DNA from: Chryseobacterium sp. JV274
Lineage (GTDB): Bacteria; Bacteroidota; Bacteroidia; Flavobacteriales; Weeksellaceae
Direction: 5' to 3'
Assembly (NCBI RefSeq): GCF_903969135.1
Contig: NZ_LR824569.1
Coordinates: 2,294,001 to 2,358,000, forward strand
Length of the DNA: 64,000 nt
Shown here: positions 1-8,378 of the stretch, one piece after another
How the letters are laid out: the number at the start of each line of letters is the position of its first letter
How positions within the stretch are numbered: the stretch's first letter is position 1
Notes under the pieces: model-generated
The model's input: only the letters and a program-made list of their open reading frames with translations
Database searches by the model: none
Told to the model about the DNA's origin: nothing
Program-made: the position numbers and the translations under genes

Positions 1-2970
1 TGCTGTTCCTAATGTAGTCCCTGTTTTCACAAAGTATCCGCCAAAACCTGTCGTCTGGAAGCTCACTTCCCAGTATTGGTAGGTATCATTCCAGATAATA
101 TTTGTAATATCAGGTGTAATAATTGTAGCAGTTCCTCCAAAAGAAGCTACTGTACCCGTAGTACTTGTTCCTGTATATTTTTCAATAAGAAGGTTGGCTT
201 TATTGGCAACATCTGTAGGGGAAGTAGGTAATTTCACTCCGTTGGTCAGATTATAAGCGTCAAAATCACTCTGTTTAAAGTATAAAGTTACTTTTCCGGT
301 TGCAGTGACTGCATTCGTATCCGGATTTATTTCATATCTTCTTGCAACATAGTTTGGCTGTGCATTATCTACCCATACCTTTGATGTTGTATTTCCTGTT
401 ACAGTACTCGCAGTTTCTTTTTCAACTCTGGAGATAAGCTGGCAGGCATTGGTAAAATAGTTATACCCATTGGCTACTGTGCTTGCTTTAGTTTGATTGG
501 ATGTTGCTAAGTTCTTCACTTCAGCAACATTCTCATAGACTACAGCTCTCATTTTGAGATCGAATGTTCTGGAAGTCCATGTTGTACCATCTGTAGACGT
601 CTTGGATCTGTTGTTGACTACTGCATTCTCAGCTTTCACGGCAATTCTTCCCCCTAAACCGTTTACGACAACATAAAATTCTTTTCCGGTTACCGTTTGT
701 ACATTCAGATCCGAAAGATTCACGTAATTCCAGGTAAATCTCTGCACATTATTAAGCCATGAAGTAATGGTTTTAGTGGCTATAATATCTCCGGGATTCC
801 CATTCGCATCCACTTTTCTGATTTGAATATCTACCGGAATGTCAGAAGGAAGCGAAGTTCCTGTTAATAATGAAAATCCTCCCAATTTTCCTGTCAGGGT
901 TGGTGTATATCTGACAGCAAGGGCTATATTATCAAAATAATAATTAGATTCTGTATTGGCAATAATATAAGGTTCATCATACCCTACCGTCTCAAAATTA
1001 GATTTTACACATCCCAGCTCATCAGTCACTGCCTTGTAAATGTCCAGTTTACCATATCCCCATCTCATGTTGGGTACAGTTCCCGTTGCTCCGTCCATTC
1101 TTGCATTAGAGGTAAGGCGTGTTTTTACCTGGGCTGCAGTTAATGCCGGATTGGCCTGCAGCAATAATCCTACAGCTCCTGCTACACCGGGTGAAGACAT
1201 ACTTGTTCCCTGGTTTTTTACATAATAATTGGTTCCTGCAATAATATCTGTAGTACCAGGAGCAGAATCACCTGATCTTGATGAAATCACATTCTGGCCA
1301 GAAGCAGCAATATCAGGTTTTTGAAAACCATCTGTTCTTGGTCCCTGTCCGCTAAATGAAGATATAGACTCCTGCGGAGTAAGTGTGAAATAGCCGCTTG
1401 TTCCACTATACCAGCTGGCTCTTCCCATGTATGAAGCTACTGTAATCGCATTGGAAGAATTCCCTGGACTTCCTACAATATATTCATTATCCCCGTTTTG
1501 CAATGTGGTTTGCACTCCCTGGCTGTACAGCCAGCCATGGGTTGTTATTTGCTGCGCTCCATTATTGGTAATTTCCAATGTATAATTTCCCTGAACATTG
1601 GTCGTTCCGGAGGTTCTGGTTACGACTAACTGTACGTATCTTTTGTTGTTATCATTTCCCCAATAGTTATACATAGTTGCTGTAAGGCCTCCTCCCAATA
1701 TGGTGTGAGCGGTAGTCGTACTTATATTCTGTGTATATTGTTGTCCATCGGGAGTAGTCAGTTTTGCTGTAACAGCGGTATTATCATTGGCATACATAAT
1801 GAATGAAAACACTGAAGTTGCGGAAGTATTGCTTGCTACTGTAAAGTTATACGTCTGTGCCGCACCAGCTGCAATATCCACTTTTCTGTGAAGGTTAGCT
1901 CCGTAATCATTTCCGGCAGAAATAACCACCACTCTACCAGGTCCTGATGCTGTAAAATTATTAACAGCCACTTCATGACTGGATGTTCCGTCATGAGCCG
2001 TTCCCTGGCCGCCAATACTCATATTGACAACGATAGGTTTATTAAGTGCCGTTGCTACGTTTTTGAAATAGGTTAAGGCATTAATGGTATTTGTTGTAGG
2101 AAAAGAACCATTTCCCCCTTTTACAAATACAATATCTGCATCAGATGAAAATCCTTTATGCCTTTTATCTGTAAAAGCTGCACCATTTCCAGCAGCTGTA
2201 CCTGAAACATGGGTTCCATGTCCGTTGGTATCATTTTCACGAACAAATCCTACCGGCGTTCCATCCAGCTCATCTTCAATCTGTGCTCTTGTATATTCTA
2301 CACCTGTTGAAAATCCTGTAGGAGTAGTTTCTCCAGATTGTGCCGTTAATGTCTGATCCCAGATCGAAACAATTCTGCTTTTGGTCTGGTCATTAGCTTT
2401 TCTGAAGTCCGGATGTTTCCAGTCTATTCCACTGTCATAAATTCCTACCAAAACACCGGTGCCATTATAAACCGTATTATTGAAAACTCCATCCTGCAAA
2501 AGGCTTGCTCCGGACTGGGCTCTGCTCACATCATTATGAAGCTCATCAAATGCCGGCCCCATTACAGATGTTACATACGGAAGCTGCACAAGTCTTTCAA
2601 TATCTTCAATGGTAACTAAAGCGGTAGAAAAGGCTGGCAGCTGGCTCTGAATAATGAAACCGTCTGCTTTCAGTTTTTCCGGCTCTTTAGTATAAATAAT
2701 ACATGAATACATTGTTTGTGCTCCTTTTGAAGTCACCACCAGATGTTGATCAAGTTTCATATCCGGGCGTTCAAGTTCTTTAACCGCTCTCCCATTGGCA
2801 ATACTTTCTTTATTTTTCAATAAAATGTCAAATCGGGAGTCCAGTTTCTGTACCTGCCCGTAAAAAGCATAGGAATACAATCCTAAAAAGGCTGCTGTTG
2901 CATTTCTCAGAAGCTTCGATCCTCCGTGTGAAATGCTTACTTTTGTAAAAAATAATTTTTTAATATCCAT
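1..2970 (-). CDS. Secreted S8 (subtilisin-type) serine peptidase, C-terminus beyond window
   Basis: This is a large subtilase, open for 990 codons and running off the left edge, so its C-terminus is not seen. The catalytic triad is readable: Asp179 in YDSGIDW, His251 in NGHGTHVSG and Ser590 in GTSMSSPG. The 340-residue gap between His and Ser is much longer than in simple subtilisins and suggests an inserted domain, as in other large Bacteroidota subtilases. The N-terminus starts MDIKKLFF and has a hydrophobic stretch (ATAAFLGLYSYAFYG) consistent with export, followed by a propeptide-like region. It probably degrades extracellular protein. A T9SS sorting domain is likely at the missing end, but that is inference. 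The gene is divergent from the HupE-like gene. Confidence 0.93.
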   Translation of the reverse strand, partial: MDIKKLFFTKVSISHGGSKLLRNATAAFLGLYSYAFYGQVQKLDSRFDILLKNKESIANGRAVKELERPDMKLDQHLVVTSKGAQTMYSCIIYTKEPEKLKADGFIIQSQLPAFSTALVTIEDIERLVQLPYVTSVMGPAFDELHNDVSRAQSGASLLQDGVFNNTVYNGTGVLVGIYDSGIDWKHPDFRKANDQTKSRIVSIWDQTLTAQSGETTPTGFSTGVEYTRAQIEDELDGTPVGFVRENDTNGHGTHVSGTAAGNGAAFTDKRHKGFSSDADIVFVKGGNGSFPTTNTINALTYFKNVATALNKPIVVNMSIGGQGTAHDGTSSHEVAVNNFTASGPGRVVVISAGNDYGANLHRKVDIAAGAAQTYNFTVASNTSATSVFSFIMYANDNTAVTAKLTTPDGQQYTQNISTTTAHTILGGGLTATMYNYWGNDNNKRYVQLVVTRTSGTTNVQGNYTLEITNNGAQQITTHGWLYSQGVQTTLQNGDNEYIVGSPGNSSNAITVASYMGRASWYSGTSGYFTLTPQESISSFSGQGPRTDGFQKPDIAASGQNVISSRSGDSAPGTTDIIAGTNYYVKNQGTSMSSPGVAGAVGLLLQANPALTAAQVKTRLTSNARMDGATGTVPNMRWGYGKLDIYKAVTDELGCVKSNFETVGYDEPYIIANTESNYYFDNIALAVRYTPTLTGKLGGFSLLTGTSLPSDIPVDIQIRKVDANGNPGDIIATKTITSWLNNVQRFTWNYVNLSDLNVQTVTGKEFYVVVNGLGGRIAVKAENAVVNNRSKTSTDGTTWTSRTFDLKMRAVVYENVAEVKNLATSNQTKASTVANGYNYFTNACQLISRVEKETASTVTGNTTSKVWVDNAQPNYVARRYEINPDTNAVTATGKVTLYFKQSDFDAYNLTNGVKLPTSPTDVANKANLLIEKYTGTSTTGTVASFGGTATIITPDITNIIWNDTYQYWEVSFQTTGFGGYFVKTGTTLGTA

Positions 2971-3120
2971 ATTTCATTTTTAAGCAATACAATTATACAA
3001 TTTTTATTTAAATCAAAAATAAGATCAACAATTAACAAACAAAAAGCGTAAAAACTAAATCAAATAACAAAATTAATAACATTTTAACAAAATATTTAAA
3101 ATATAAATTTTTTAACCAAA

Positions 3121-3699
3121 ATGCAGGATTTTCTTTTTTATTTAAACCTTGGATGGGAACATATCATTTCTTTGGATGCCTTAGATCATCAGCTATTTGT
3201 TCTGGCTTTAATTGCTGTTTATTCTTACAGTGACTGGAAAAAAATACTGATCCTTGTCACCGCATTTACAATCGGACATTCCATTACGTTAGCTTTAAGT
3301 ATTCTGGATGTCTTCAGAGTTCCGTCTGACTGGGTTGAGTTTTTAATTCCTCTAACGATTGTCCTGACATCATTGGATAATATCATTATGAAAAATCAGA
3401 AACAGACCTTGATGAGGGCCAATTACTACCTTGCTCTGATCTTTGGCCTGGTCCATGGAATGGGATTTGCCAATACTGCAAGAGTAATGATAGCGAAAAG
3501 TCAAAGTATTGCTTTACCTCTGCTGGGATTCAATATTGGTTTGGAACTTGGGCAGATTGTAATTGTTGCTGCCATCTTACTCCTCCTGTTTATTTCACTC
3601 AATCTTTTCAAAGTGAATAAAAAAGACTGGATACTCTTCGTTTCTTCCGGGGTATTTGCTTTATCCTTAAAAATGACTTTGGAAAGAATTCCTTTTTAA
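3121..3699 (+). CDS. HupE/UreJ-family membrane protein
   Basis: This 192-residue integral membrane protein has about six hydrophobic segments. The N-terminal GWEHIISLDALDHQLF matches the HupE/UreJ signature (G.EHI..G.DH..F), and HGMGFAN occurs near residue 110. Family members are linked to nickel or cobalt transport for hydrogenase and urease, but this short Bacteroidota branch has no proven substrate. No hydrogenase or urease gene is in the window, so a metal role is inference. The flanking genes are divergent or unrelated. Confidence 0.85.
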   Translation: MQDFLFYLNLGWEHIISLDALDHQLFVLALIAVYSYSDWKKILILVTAFTIGHSITLALSILDVFRVPSDWVEFLIPLTIVLTSLDNIIMKNQKQTLMRANYYLALIFGLVHGMGFANTARVMIAKSQSIALPLLGFNIGLELGQIVIVAAILLLLFISLNLFKVNKKDWILFVSSGVFALSLKMTLERIPF

Positions 3700-3735
3700 A
3701 AGTTAAATATTTTCATTATTTCAAGAGCTTATTAC

Positions 3736-3743
3736 TATCTTTG
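3736..3743 (+). promoter_or_regulatory. Bacteroidota -7 promoter element (TATCTTTG)
   Basis: TATCTTTG fits the TAnnTTTG -7 consensus of Bacteroidota and lies 23 nt before the M1 peptidase start. No convincing -33 TTG was picked out. Confidence 0.45.
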
Positions 3744-3766
3744 ATCATCAATAAATCATTTCGGTT

Positions 3767-6154
3767 ATGAAACTAAAAGTTATTATACTTTCATTTTCTG
3801 TATTTGCATATACAGGTTTCACCGCACAAAATATTCAGAATAACCCGGGCAGCAACCATGGCAACAAGTTTGAACAACTGGGAACAATTCTTCCAACACC
3901 CAACATTTACAGAACGGCTTCAGGAGCTCCGGGACACGGATACTGGCAAAACAGAGCCGACTATAACATTACTGCCTATCTGGATGAGGATAAAAGAAAT
4001 CTGAAAGGTTCAGAAACGGTGACTTACTACAACAATTCTCCTGATGATCTGGATTATATTTGGCTGCAGCTAGATGAAAACGAACATTCAAGCATCAGAA
4101 ATGCCGGGTATGATACTTCATCCGTTCTTCGTCCTTCAACGACCGACCAGCAGCTTAAGGCAACTGAACTTCCAGTAAAAGATAATGGTTACGGCGTGAG
4201 TCTTGAAAAAGTAACAGATGCTTCAGGTAGTGCTTTGAAGTATACGGTCAACAAAACCATGATGCGTATCGATCTTCCTAAAGTTTTGAAAAAGGGTGAA
4301 AAATTCGTTTTCAAAGTAGACTGGAACTACAATATCTCCAACAGAATGAAAATGGGAGGCCGTGGCGGTTACGAAAACTTCCCTGAAGACGGAAACGATC
4401 TGTATACGATGACCCAATGGTATCCCAGAATGTGTGTATACAGTGACTTCCAGGGCTGGCAAAACCATCAGTTTACCGGAAGAGGTGAATTTGCACTGGT
4501 TTTCGGAGATTTTAAAGTTTCAATGAATGTTCCTTCCGATCATATTGTAGGCGGAACCGGAGAATGTAAAAATTACGATCAGGTATTAACGCCTGATCAG
4601 CTGTCAAGATATAGAAAAGCTGAAAATGCCTCTGAACCTATCGAAATCGTAACATTGGATGAAGCTAAGAAAGCAGAAAAAAATCATTCAAAACAAAGAA
4701 AAACATGGATTTTTGAAGCGAAGGATGTTCGTGATTTTGCATGGACTTCTTCGAGAAAATTTGTCTGGGACGGAATGCGTGTAACAATTCCTGAAAACAA
4801 TAATAAAGTAATGGCAATGAGTTTCTATCCAAAAGAATCTTACGGTCTTTACAGAAAGTTTTCCACAAAAGCGGTTGCTCATACCATTAAAACCTATTCA
4901 GAATTTACCATTCCTTATCCATATCCTGTAGCGCAGTCTGTAGAAGCTGCCAACGGGATGGAATATCCGATGATCTGTTTCAATTTCGGAAGAACTGAGA
5001 AAGACGGAACGTATTCGGAAGGGACCAAAAACGGAATGCTTGGAGTAATTATTCATGAAGTGGGGCACAACTTCTTCCCAATGATCATCAATTCTGATGA
5101 AAGACAGTGGGCATGGATGGATGAAGGTCTGAACACGTTTACAGAATATCTTACTGAAGAAAAATGGGATAATAAATTTCCTTCCAAAAGAGGACCGGCC
5201 TGGACGATCGTAGATTATATGAAACTACCGAAAGATCAGCTGGAGCCTATCATGAGCAACTCTGAAAATATTGTTCAATATGGCCCGAACGCGTATTCAA
5301 AACCTGCAACAGGATTGAATATTCTTCGTGAAACGATCATGGGAAGAGAGCTTTTCGACAAAGCTTTTAAAACATATGCTAAAAGATGGGCTTTTAAACA
5401 TCCTGAACCTGCAGATTTATTCCGTACAATGGAAGATGCCAGTGGTGAAGATCTTGACTGGTTCTGGAGAGGCTGGTTCTACGGTACAGATCCTGTAGAT
5501 ATTGCTATTGATAAAGTAACGGTAGTCGTTCCCAATCTAGAGACCGATCCTAAAGCTGCTGCTGAAGTGAAATATCAGGTTGAAAAACCATTGGTGAACA
5601 GTTTTGAAGATCTTTCAAAAATCAGAAACAGAGAAGATAAGAATATTAAATTCTATGTAGATACTGACAAAGCTGCACAGGATTTCTATTATAAATATGA
5701 CAGAGGCCAGGAAAAGGTAGACAATAACAAGGAATATGTCATCAAAACAGAGGCTGGTCTTCCTTTAGATGCAAAGGATAAAGAGAAGTTCAAAAATATT
5801 ACAGGATATCAGATCGATTTTGTAAACAAAGGCGGACTGGTAATGCCTATCATTCTTGAGTTCACTTTTGAAGATGGTTCCAAAGTGTATGATAAATCTG
5901 CAGCACAGATCTGGAGACTGAATGAGCAAAAGGTTTCCAAGACGTATTATTTTGAAAAGAAAGTAAAATCTATTCAGCTTGACCCAATGAGAGAAACTGC
6001 TGATATTGATACCACGAATAATCTCTGGAGCAGCACCGGATCCGGTACTGAAACTTCAAAATTCCAACTCTTTAAACAAAAACAGGAAGGAGGACCTGTG
6101 AGAGGTGGCTCAACCGGAAAGGTGAATCCAATGCAGGCCGCAGGAAAGAGTTAA
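3767..6154 (+). CDS. Secreted M1-family zinc metallopeptidase
   Basis: This is a 795-residue gluzincin. It has a signal peptide (MKLKVIILSFSVFAYTGFTAQ), an N-terminal beta domain and a catalytic domain with HEVGH at residues 430-434. The third zinc ligand is Glu453 in WMDEG, giving exactly HExxH-x18-E as in M1 aminopeptidases. The upstream NGMEYPM motif (around residue 400) sits where the substrate-binding GxMEN motif of the family lies. The C-terminal quarter is beta-rich, with a Gly-rich tail. It probably cleaves peptides in the periplasm or outside the cell. It has its own promoter, and a secreted protein of unknown function follows 56 nt later. Confidence 0.93.
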   Translation: MKLKVIILSFSVFAYTGFTAQNIQNNPGSNHGNKFEQLGTILPTPNIYRTASGAPGHGYWQNRADYNITAYLDEDKRNLKGSETVTYYNNSPDDLDYIWLQLDENEHSSIRNAGYDTSSVLRPSTTDQQLKATELPVKDNGYGVSLEKVTDASGSALKYTVNKTMMRIDLPKVLKKGEKFVFKVDWNYNISNRMKMGGRGGYENFPEDGNDLYTMTQWYPRMCVYSDFQGWQNHQFTGRGEFALVFGDFKVSMNVPSDHIVGGTGECKNYDQVLTPDQLSRYRKAENASEPIEIVTLDEAKKAEKNHSKQRKTWIFEAKDVRDFAWTSSRKFVWDGMRVTIPENNNKVMAMSFYPKESYGLYRKFSTKAVAHTIKTYSEFTIPYPYPVAQSVEAANGMEYPMICFNFGRTEKDGTYSEGTKNGMLGVIIHEVGHNFFPMIINSDERQWAWMDEGLNTFTEYLTEEKWDNKFPSKRGPAWTIVDYMKLPKDQLEPIMSNSENIVQYGPNAYSKPATGLNILRETIMGRELFDKAFKTYAKRWAFKHPEPADLFRTMEDASGEDLDWFWRGWFYGTDPVDIAIDKVTVVVPNLETDPKAAAEVKYQVEKPLVNSFEDLSKIRNREDKNIKFYVDTDKAAQDFYYKYDRGQEKVDNNKEYVIKTEAGLPLDAKDKEKFKNITGYQIDFVNKGGLVMPIILEFTFEDGSKVYDKSAAQIWRLNEQKVSKTYYFEKKVKSIQLDPMRETADIDTTNNLWSSTGSGTETSKFQLFKQKQEGGPVRGGSTGKVNPMQAAGKS

Positions 6155-6210
6155 AAACCAAAAAGTTGTAACTTTTAACAAATACAGCACTACTTATTAT
6201 TAAAAAGATC

Positions 6211-6933
6211 ATGAGAGCTATTCTTTTCCTTTTAATACTAAGTAGTGCTAATTTTTTTTCCCAGAACCTGCTTACTCCACAAAATGCAGACATTAATCCG
6301 AAATTAATACAGGATGAAACGTATGAAGCGCTATGGTTTACAGAAAATGCCGGAACAAAAATCGAAATAGGCAGCATTACAACAGAAAACAAAAAACTGA
6401 ACAAAACAGATCTCCTGATCAGAACAACTGTAAAACTGAAACAGGCTCCTGATGCAAAATGGACAGATTCTACCCTTGTGAAAATATCGGACTTCGCACC
6501 CATTTATCATTCCTCTTACAACTTGAACAGAGATATGGTTATCAAGTCCGGAAAAGATAAAGCCACCGGATATTATCTTGATAAAAAAACGCAGAAAAAA
6601 GATGTTATTGATATCTCTGCAGCTCATTATTTTGACAGCAGCAGCTATGCAATGCTCATAAGATATCTTCCTTTAAAAGAAAATTACACCGCTGAGATTT
6701 CTATTTTCGATTACAACCCAAAATCTGAGAAAAAAGGAATGATGAAAGCCTACATTCTGGATACTCAAAAAACAGAATATAAAGGAAAACCGGTTTGGGT
6801 AGTTAAAACAAATGATGATATCAGTAACAAAAGTACGACTACCACCTATTATATTGATGCTGCAACAAGAAAAATTGTAAAGCAGGATATGGATATGGCA
6901 GGAAGAAAAATGTCTTTGGAAACAACTCAATAA
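6211..6933 (+). CDS. Secreted protein of unknown function, DUF3108-like
   Basis: This 240-residue protein has a signal peptide (MRAILFLLILSSANFFS). Its body resembles Bacteroidota DUF3108/outer-membrane-associated beta-sandwich proteins, including the end pattern TYYIDAATRKIVKQDMDMAGRKM (a strand that describes a recoverable linear profile in such proteins). The family match is from memory of the pattern and is tentative. No catalytic motif is visible. It lies 56 nt behind the M1 peptidase gene on the same strand and may be co-transcribed. Confidence 0.6.
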   Translation: MRAILFLLILSSANFFSQNLLTPQNADINPKLIQDETYEALWFTENAGTKIEIGSITTENKKLNKTDLLIRTTVKLKQAPDAKWTDSTLVKISDFAPIYHSSYNLNRDMVIKSGKDKATGYYLDKKTQKKDVIDISAAHYFDSSSYAMLIRYLPLKENYTAEISIFDYNPKSEKKGMMKAYILDTQKTEYKGKPVWVVKTNDDISNKSTTTTYYIDAATRKIVKQDMDMAGRKMSLETTQ

Positions 6934-7004
6934 ATTACTGAATATCAAACACCAACACCTATTTCTAGTCTACAAAAAATATAACAATCTGACTTAAAAT
7001 TCTT

Positions 7005-7012
7005 TATATTTG
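7005..7012 (+). promoter_or_regulatory. -7 promoter element of the first GG-peptide gene
   Basis: TATATTTG matches TAnnTTTG and ends 77 nt before the start codon at 7089. The second copy of the gene has the same element at an equivalent place, which supports it. Confidence 0.6.
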
Positions 7013-7023
7013 AATCACCATAA

Positions 7024-7073
7024 ACACCAAATGTCAAAAACCTGATTGACAATAAATGTTCAGGACTTAAAAA
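7024..7073 (+). promoter_or_regulatory. Conserved 5' leader with small hairpin, copy 1
   Basis: The leader shares long stretches with the leader of the second peptide gene: ACACCAAATGTCAAAA, then CCTGATTGAC, then AAATG(T/C)TCAGGAC. CCTGA (7041-7045) can pair with TCAGG (7060-7064) around a 14-nt loop. Because the non-coding leader is as conserved as the coding part, it probably has a regulatory role in RNA or as a protein-binding site. The function is inferred. Confidence 0.5.
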
Positions 7074-7088
7074 AACAAAATATTACTT

Positions 7089-7226
7089 ATGAAAAATGCC
7101 AAATTACTAAGCAGAGATGCTCAGAAAACAATTAATGGCGGAATTGCTGCCAGACTTGTATGTTGCGAACGCGACGATAACGGAAAATGTACTTTATGGA
7201 TCGGACCGGGACAAAACTGTCCTTAG
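7089..7226 (+). CDS. Double-glycine-leader Cys-rich peptide, copy 1 (bacteriocin-like)
   Basis: This gene encodes 45 residues and is too short for most gene finders. The leader MKNAKLLSRDAQKTINGG is the Bacteroidota double-glycine type (LSR..QK.I.GG), which C39-peptidase ABC exporters cut after GG. The predicted mature peptide is about 27 residues with four Cys (CC-x7-C-x9-C) and the block WIGPGQNCP. A nearly identical gene follows in tandem at 7490, and both have their own promoter, leader and terminator. No C39 exporter is in this window, so it must be encoded elsewhere if export occurs. Whether it is antimicrobial, a signal or something else is unknown. The annotation as a bacteriocin-like precursor is by leader similarity only. 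Confidence 0.85.
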   Translation: MKNAKLLSRDAQKTINGGIAARLVCCERDDNGKCTLWIGPGQNCP

Positions 7227-7253
7227 TTCTAACATCTGATAACAATTTTGAAT

Positions 7254-7283
7254 AAAGCCGGAAGTTTCCGGCTTTCTCTTTTA
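7254..7283 (+). terminator. Rho-independent terminator after GG-peptide copy 1
   Basis: AAAGCCGGAA and TTCCGGCTTT form a perfect stem followed by a T-rich tail (TCTCTTTT). It lies 28 nt after the stop codon. Confidence 0.85.
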
Positions 7284-7401
7284 TATTCTCAACCTTTGTA
7301 TTGTTTATTATACTATTGAATAAAAAACCGTTAACAACTGGTAATCAAAATTTTATTTAAAAAAATAGCAATAATATATATCACATAATAAGGAAAAATA
7401 G

Positions 7402-7409
7402 TATATTTG
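7402..7409 (+). promoter_or_regulatory. -7 promoter element of the second GG-peptide gene
   Basis: TATATTTG lies 81 nt before the start codon at 7490, equivalent to the element of copy 1. Confidence 0.6.
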
Positions 7410-7422
7410 AACCACTTCTTTT

Positions 7423-7473
7423 ACACCAAATGTCAAAATCCTGATTGACTTTAAATGCTCAGGACGTACCAAT
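7423..7473 (+). promoter_or_regulatory. Conserved 5' leader with small hairpin, copy 2
   Basis: This is the second copy of the leader. The stem here is one pair longer: TCCTGA (7439-7444) pairs with TCAGGA (7459-7464), loop 14 nt. The loop and the flanks differ between the copies (AATAAATG versus TTTAAATG), while the arms are kept. Confidence 0.5.
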
Positions 7474-7489
7474 CAAAATATTACTAACT

Positions 7490-7624
7490 ATGAAAAACGC
7501 TAAATTATTAAGCAGAGATGCTCAGAAATCAATCAATGGCGGAGCAGCAGGACGCATTTGCTGTGAGTACAATTACAAAGGACAGTGTATCCTTTGGATC
7601 GGACCGGGACAATATTGCCCATAG
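7490..7624 (+). CDS. Double-glycine-leader Cys-rich peptide, copy 2 (bacteriocin-like)
   Basis: This gene encodes 44 residues and is a paralogue of the gene at 7089. The leader MKNAKLLSRDAQKSINGG differs at one position. The mature part of about 26 residues keeps the four Cys at the same spacing (CC-x7-C-x9-C) and the block LWIGPGQYCP, while the stretch between the Cys differs (EYNYKGQ against ERDDNGK). That pattern, with fixed leader and Cys frame but variable loop, is what is seen in secreted peptide families under diversifying selection. It runs toward the LytTR regulator gene, which is on the opposite strand and begins its stop codon 56 nt further on. Confidence 0.85.
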   Translation: MKNAKLLSRDAQKSINGGAAGRICCEYNYKGQCILWIGPGQYCP

Positions 7625-7651
7625 TTCTGTCATCTGATAACAATTTTGAAT

Positions 7652-7680
7652 AAAGCCGGAAATTTCCGGTTTTATTTTTT
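7652..7680 (+). terminator. Rho-independent terminator after GG-peptide copy 2
   Basis: AAAGCCGGAA pairs with TTCCGGTTTT, followed by ATTTTTT. It is a diverged copy of the terminator of the first peptide gene and abuts the stop codon of the convergent regulator gene. Confidence 0.8.
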
Positions 7681-8378
7681 TAGCTTAAATGTGCTTTTAA
7701 ATTCTTTTTATACGTTCTCCCCAATGGAAGCTCTTCCCCATTTTTCAGGAAAACATGACCGGAATTATAAGAATTGATATGATCCGATAATACGATATAA
7801 GACTTATGAATTCTGATAAATCCGAAATGCTGAAACTTTTCTTCAAAATTTGACATTCTCTCCAAAATCATATATTTTTTCAAAGGGGTCATCAGTACAA
7901 TATATTCCCCGAATCCCTGTATCCAGAGAATATCTTTGAGAAAAACCTTGTTCATCACATAATTGGATTTGAACATAATAAAGTCTTCCTGCTGTTTACT
8001 GCCAGCCGAACTTTTAAACTGAACAAAATCCCTTGCTTTATTGACCGCTTTTTTAAAAGTATCAAAATCTACAGGCTTGATAAGATAATGAACAACATCC
8101 AGCTCAAATGCTTTCACTGCATATTTTGTTTCCAACGTAAGGAAAATGCACAGCGGCGGGTCAGGAAGCTGCTCCAAAAGCTCTACGCCATTGATGCCAG
8201 GCATATTGATATCGAAAACAACCAGATCCACTTTGTTTGCTTTCAGGAAAGCCAGTGCTTCTTCCGGTTTCTGAAATGAAGCCAGCAATTCAACATCATC
8301 AAGCTGACCGCAATATTGTTTTACAAGTTGCAGCGCAGGATATTCATCATCTACATTAACGATAGTCAGGTTAGCCAT
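7680..8378 (-). CDS. LytTR-family response regulator
   Basis: This 232-residue protein has a receiver domain (about 1-120) with the phospho-acceptor Asp56 in FDINMPG, and acidic residues DDE near the N-terminus. A C-terminal LytTR DNA-binding domain follows (about 130-232), with the typical IRIHKSYIV and LPLGRTYK blocks. It overlaps the upstream kinase gene by 8 bp (8371-8378), so the two are translationally coupled. Family members control transport, exopolymers, autolysins or peptide production. The target here is not shown. The two obvious neighbours are the GG-peptide genes and the carboxylate transporter operon. Confidence 0.93.
   Translation of the reverse strand: MANLTIVNVDDEYPALQLVKQYCGQLDDVELLASFQKPEEALAFLKANKVDLVVFDINMPGINGVELLEQLPDPPLCIFLTLETKYAVKAFELDVVHYLIKPVDFDTFKKAVNKARDFVQFKSSAGSKQQEDFIMFKSNYVMNKVFLKDILWIQGFGEYIVLMTPLKKYMILERMSNFEEKFQHFGFIRIHKSYIVLSDHINSYNSGHVFLKNGEELPLGRTYKKNLKAHLS

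Noticed and set aside
1040..2619. Plus-strand frames in the S8 peptidase region
   Set aside because: Antisense shadows of the peptidase gene, which carries a full catalytic triad on the minus strand.
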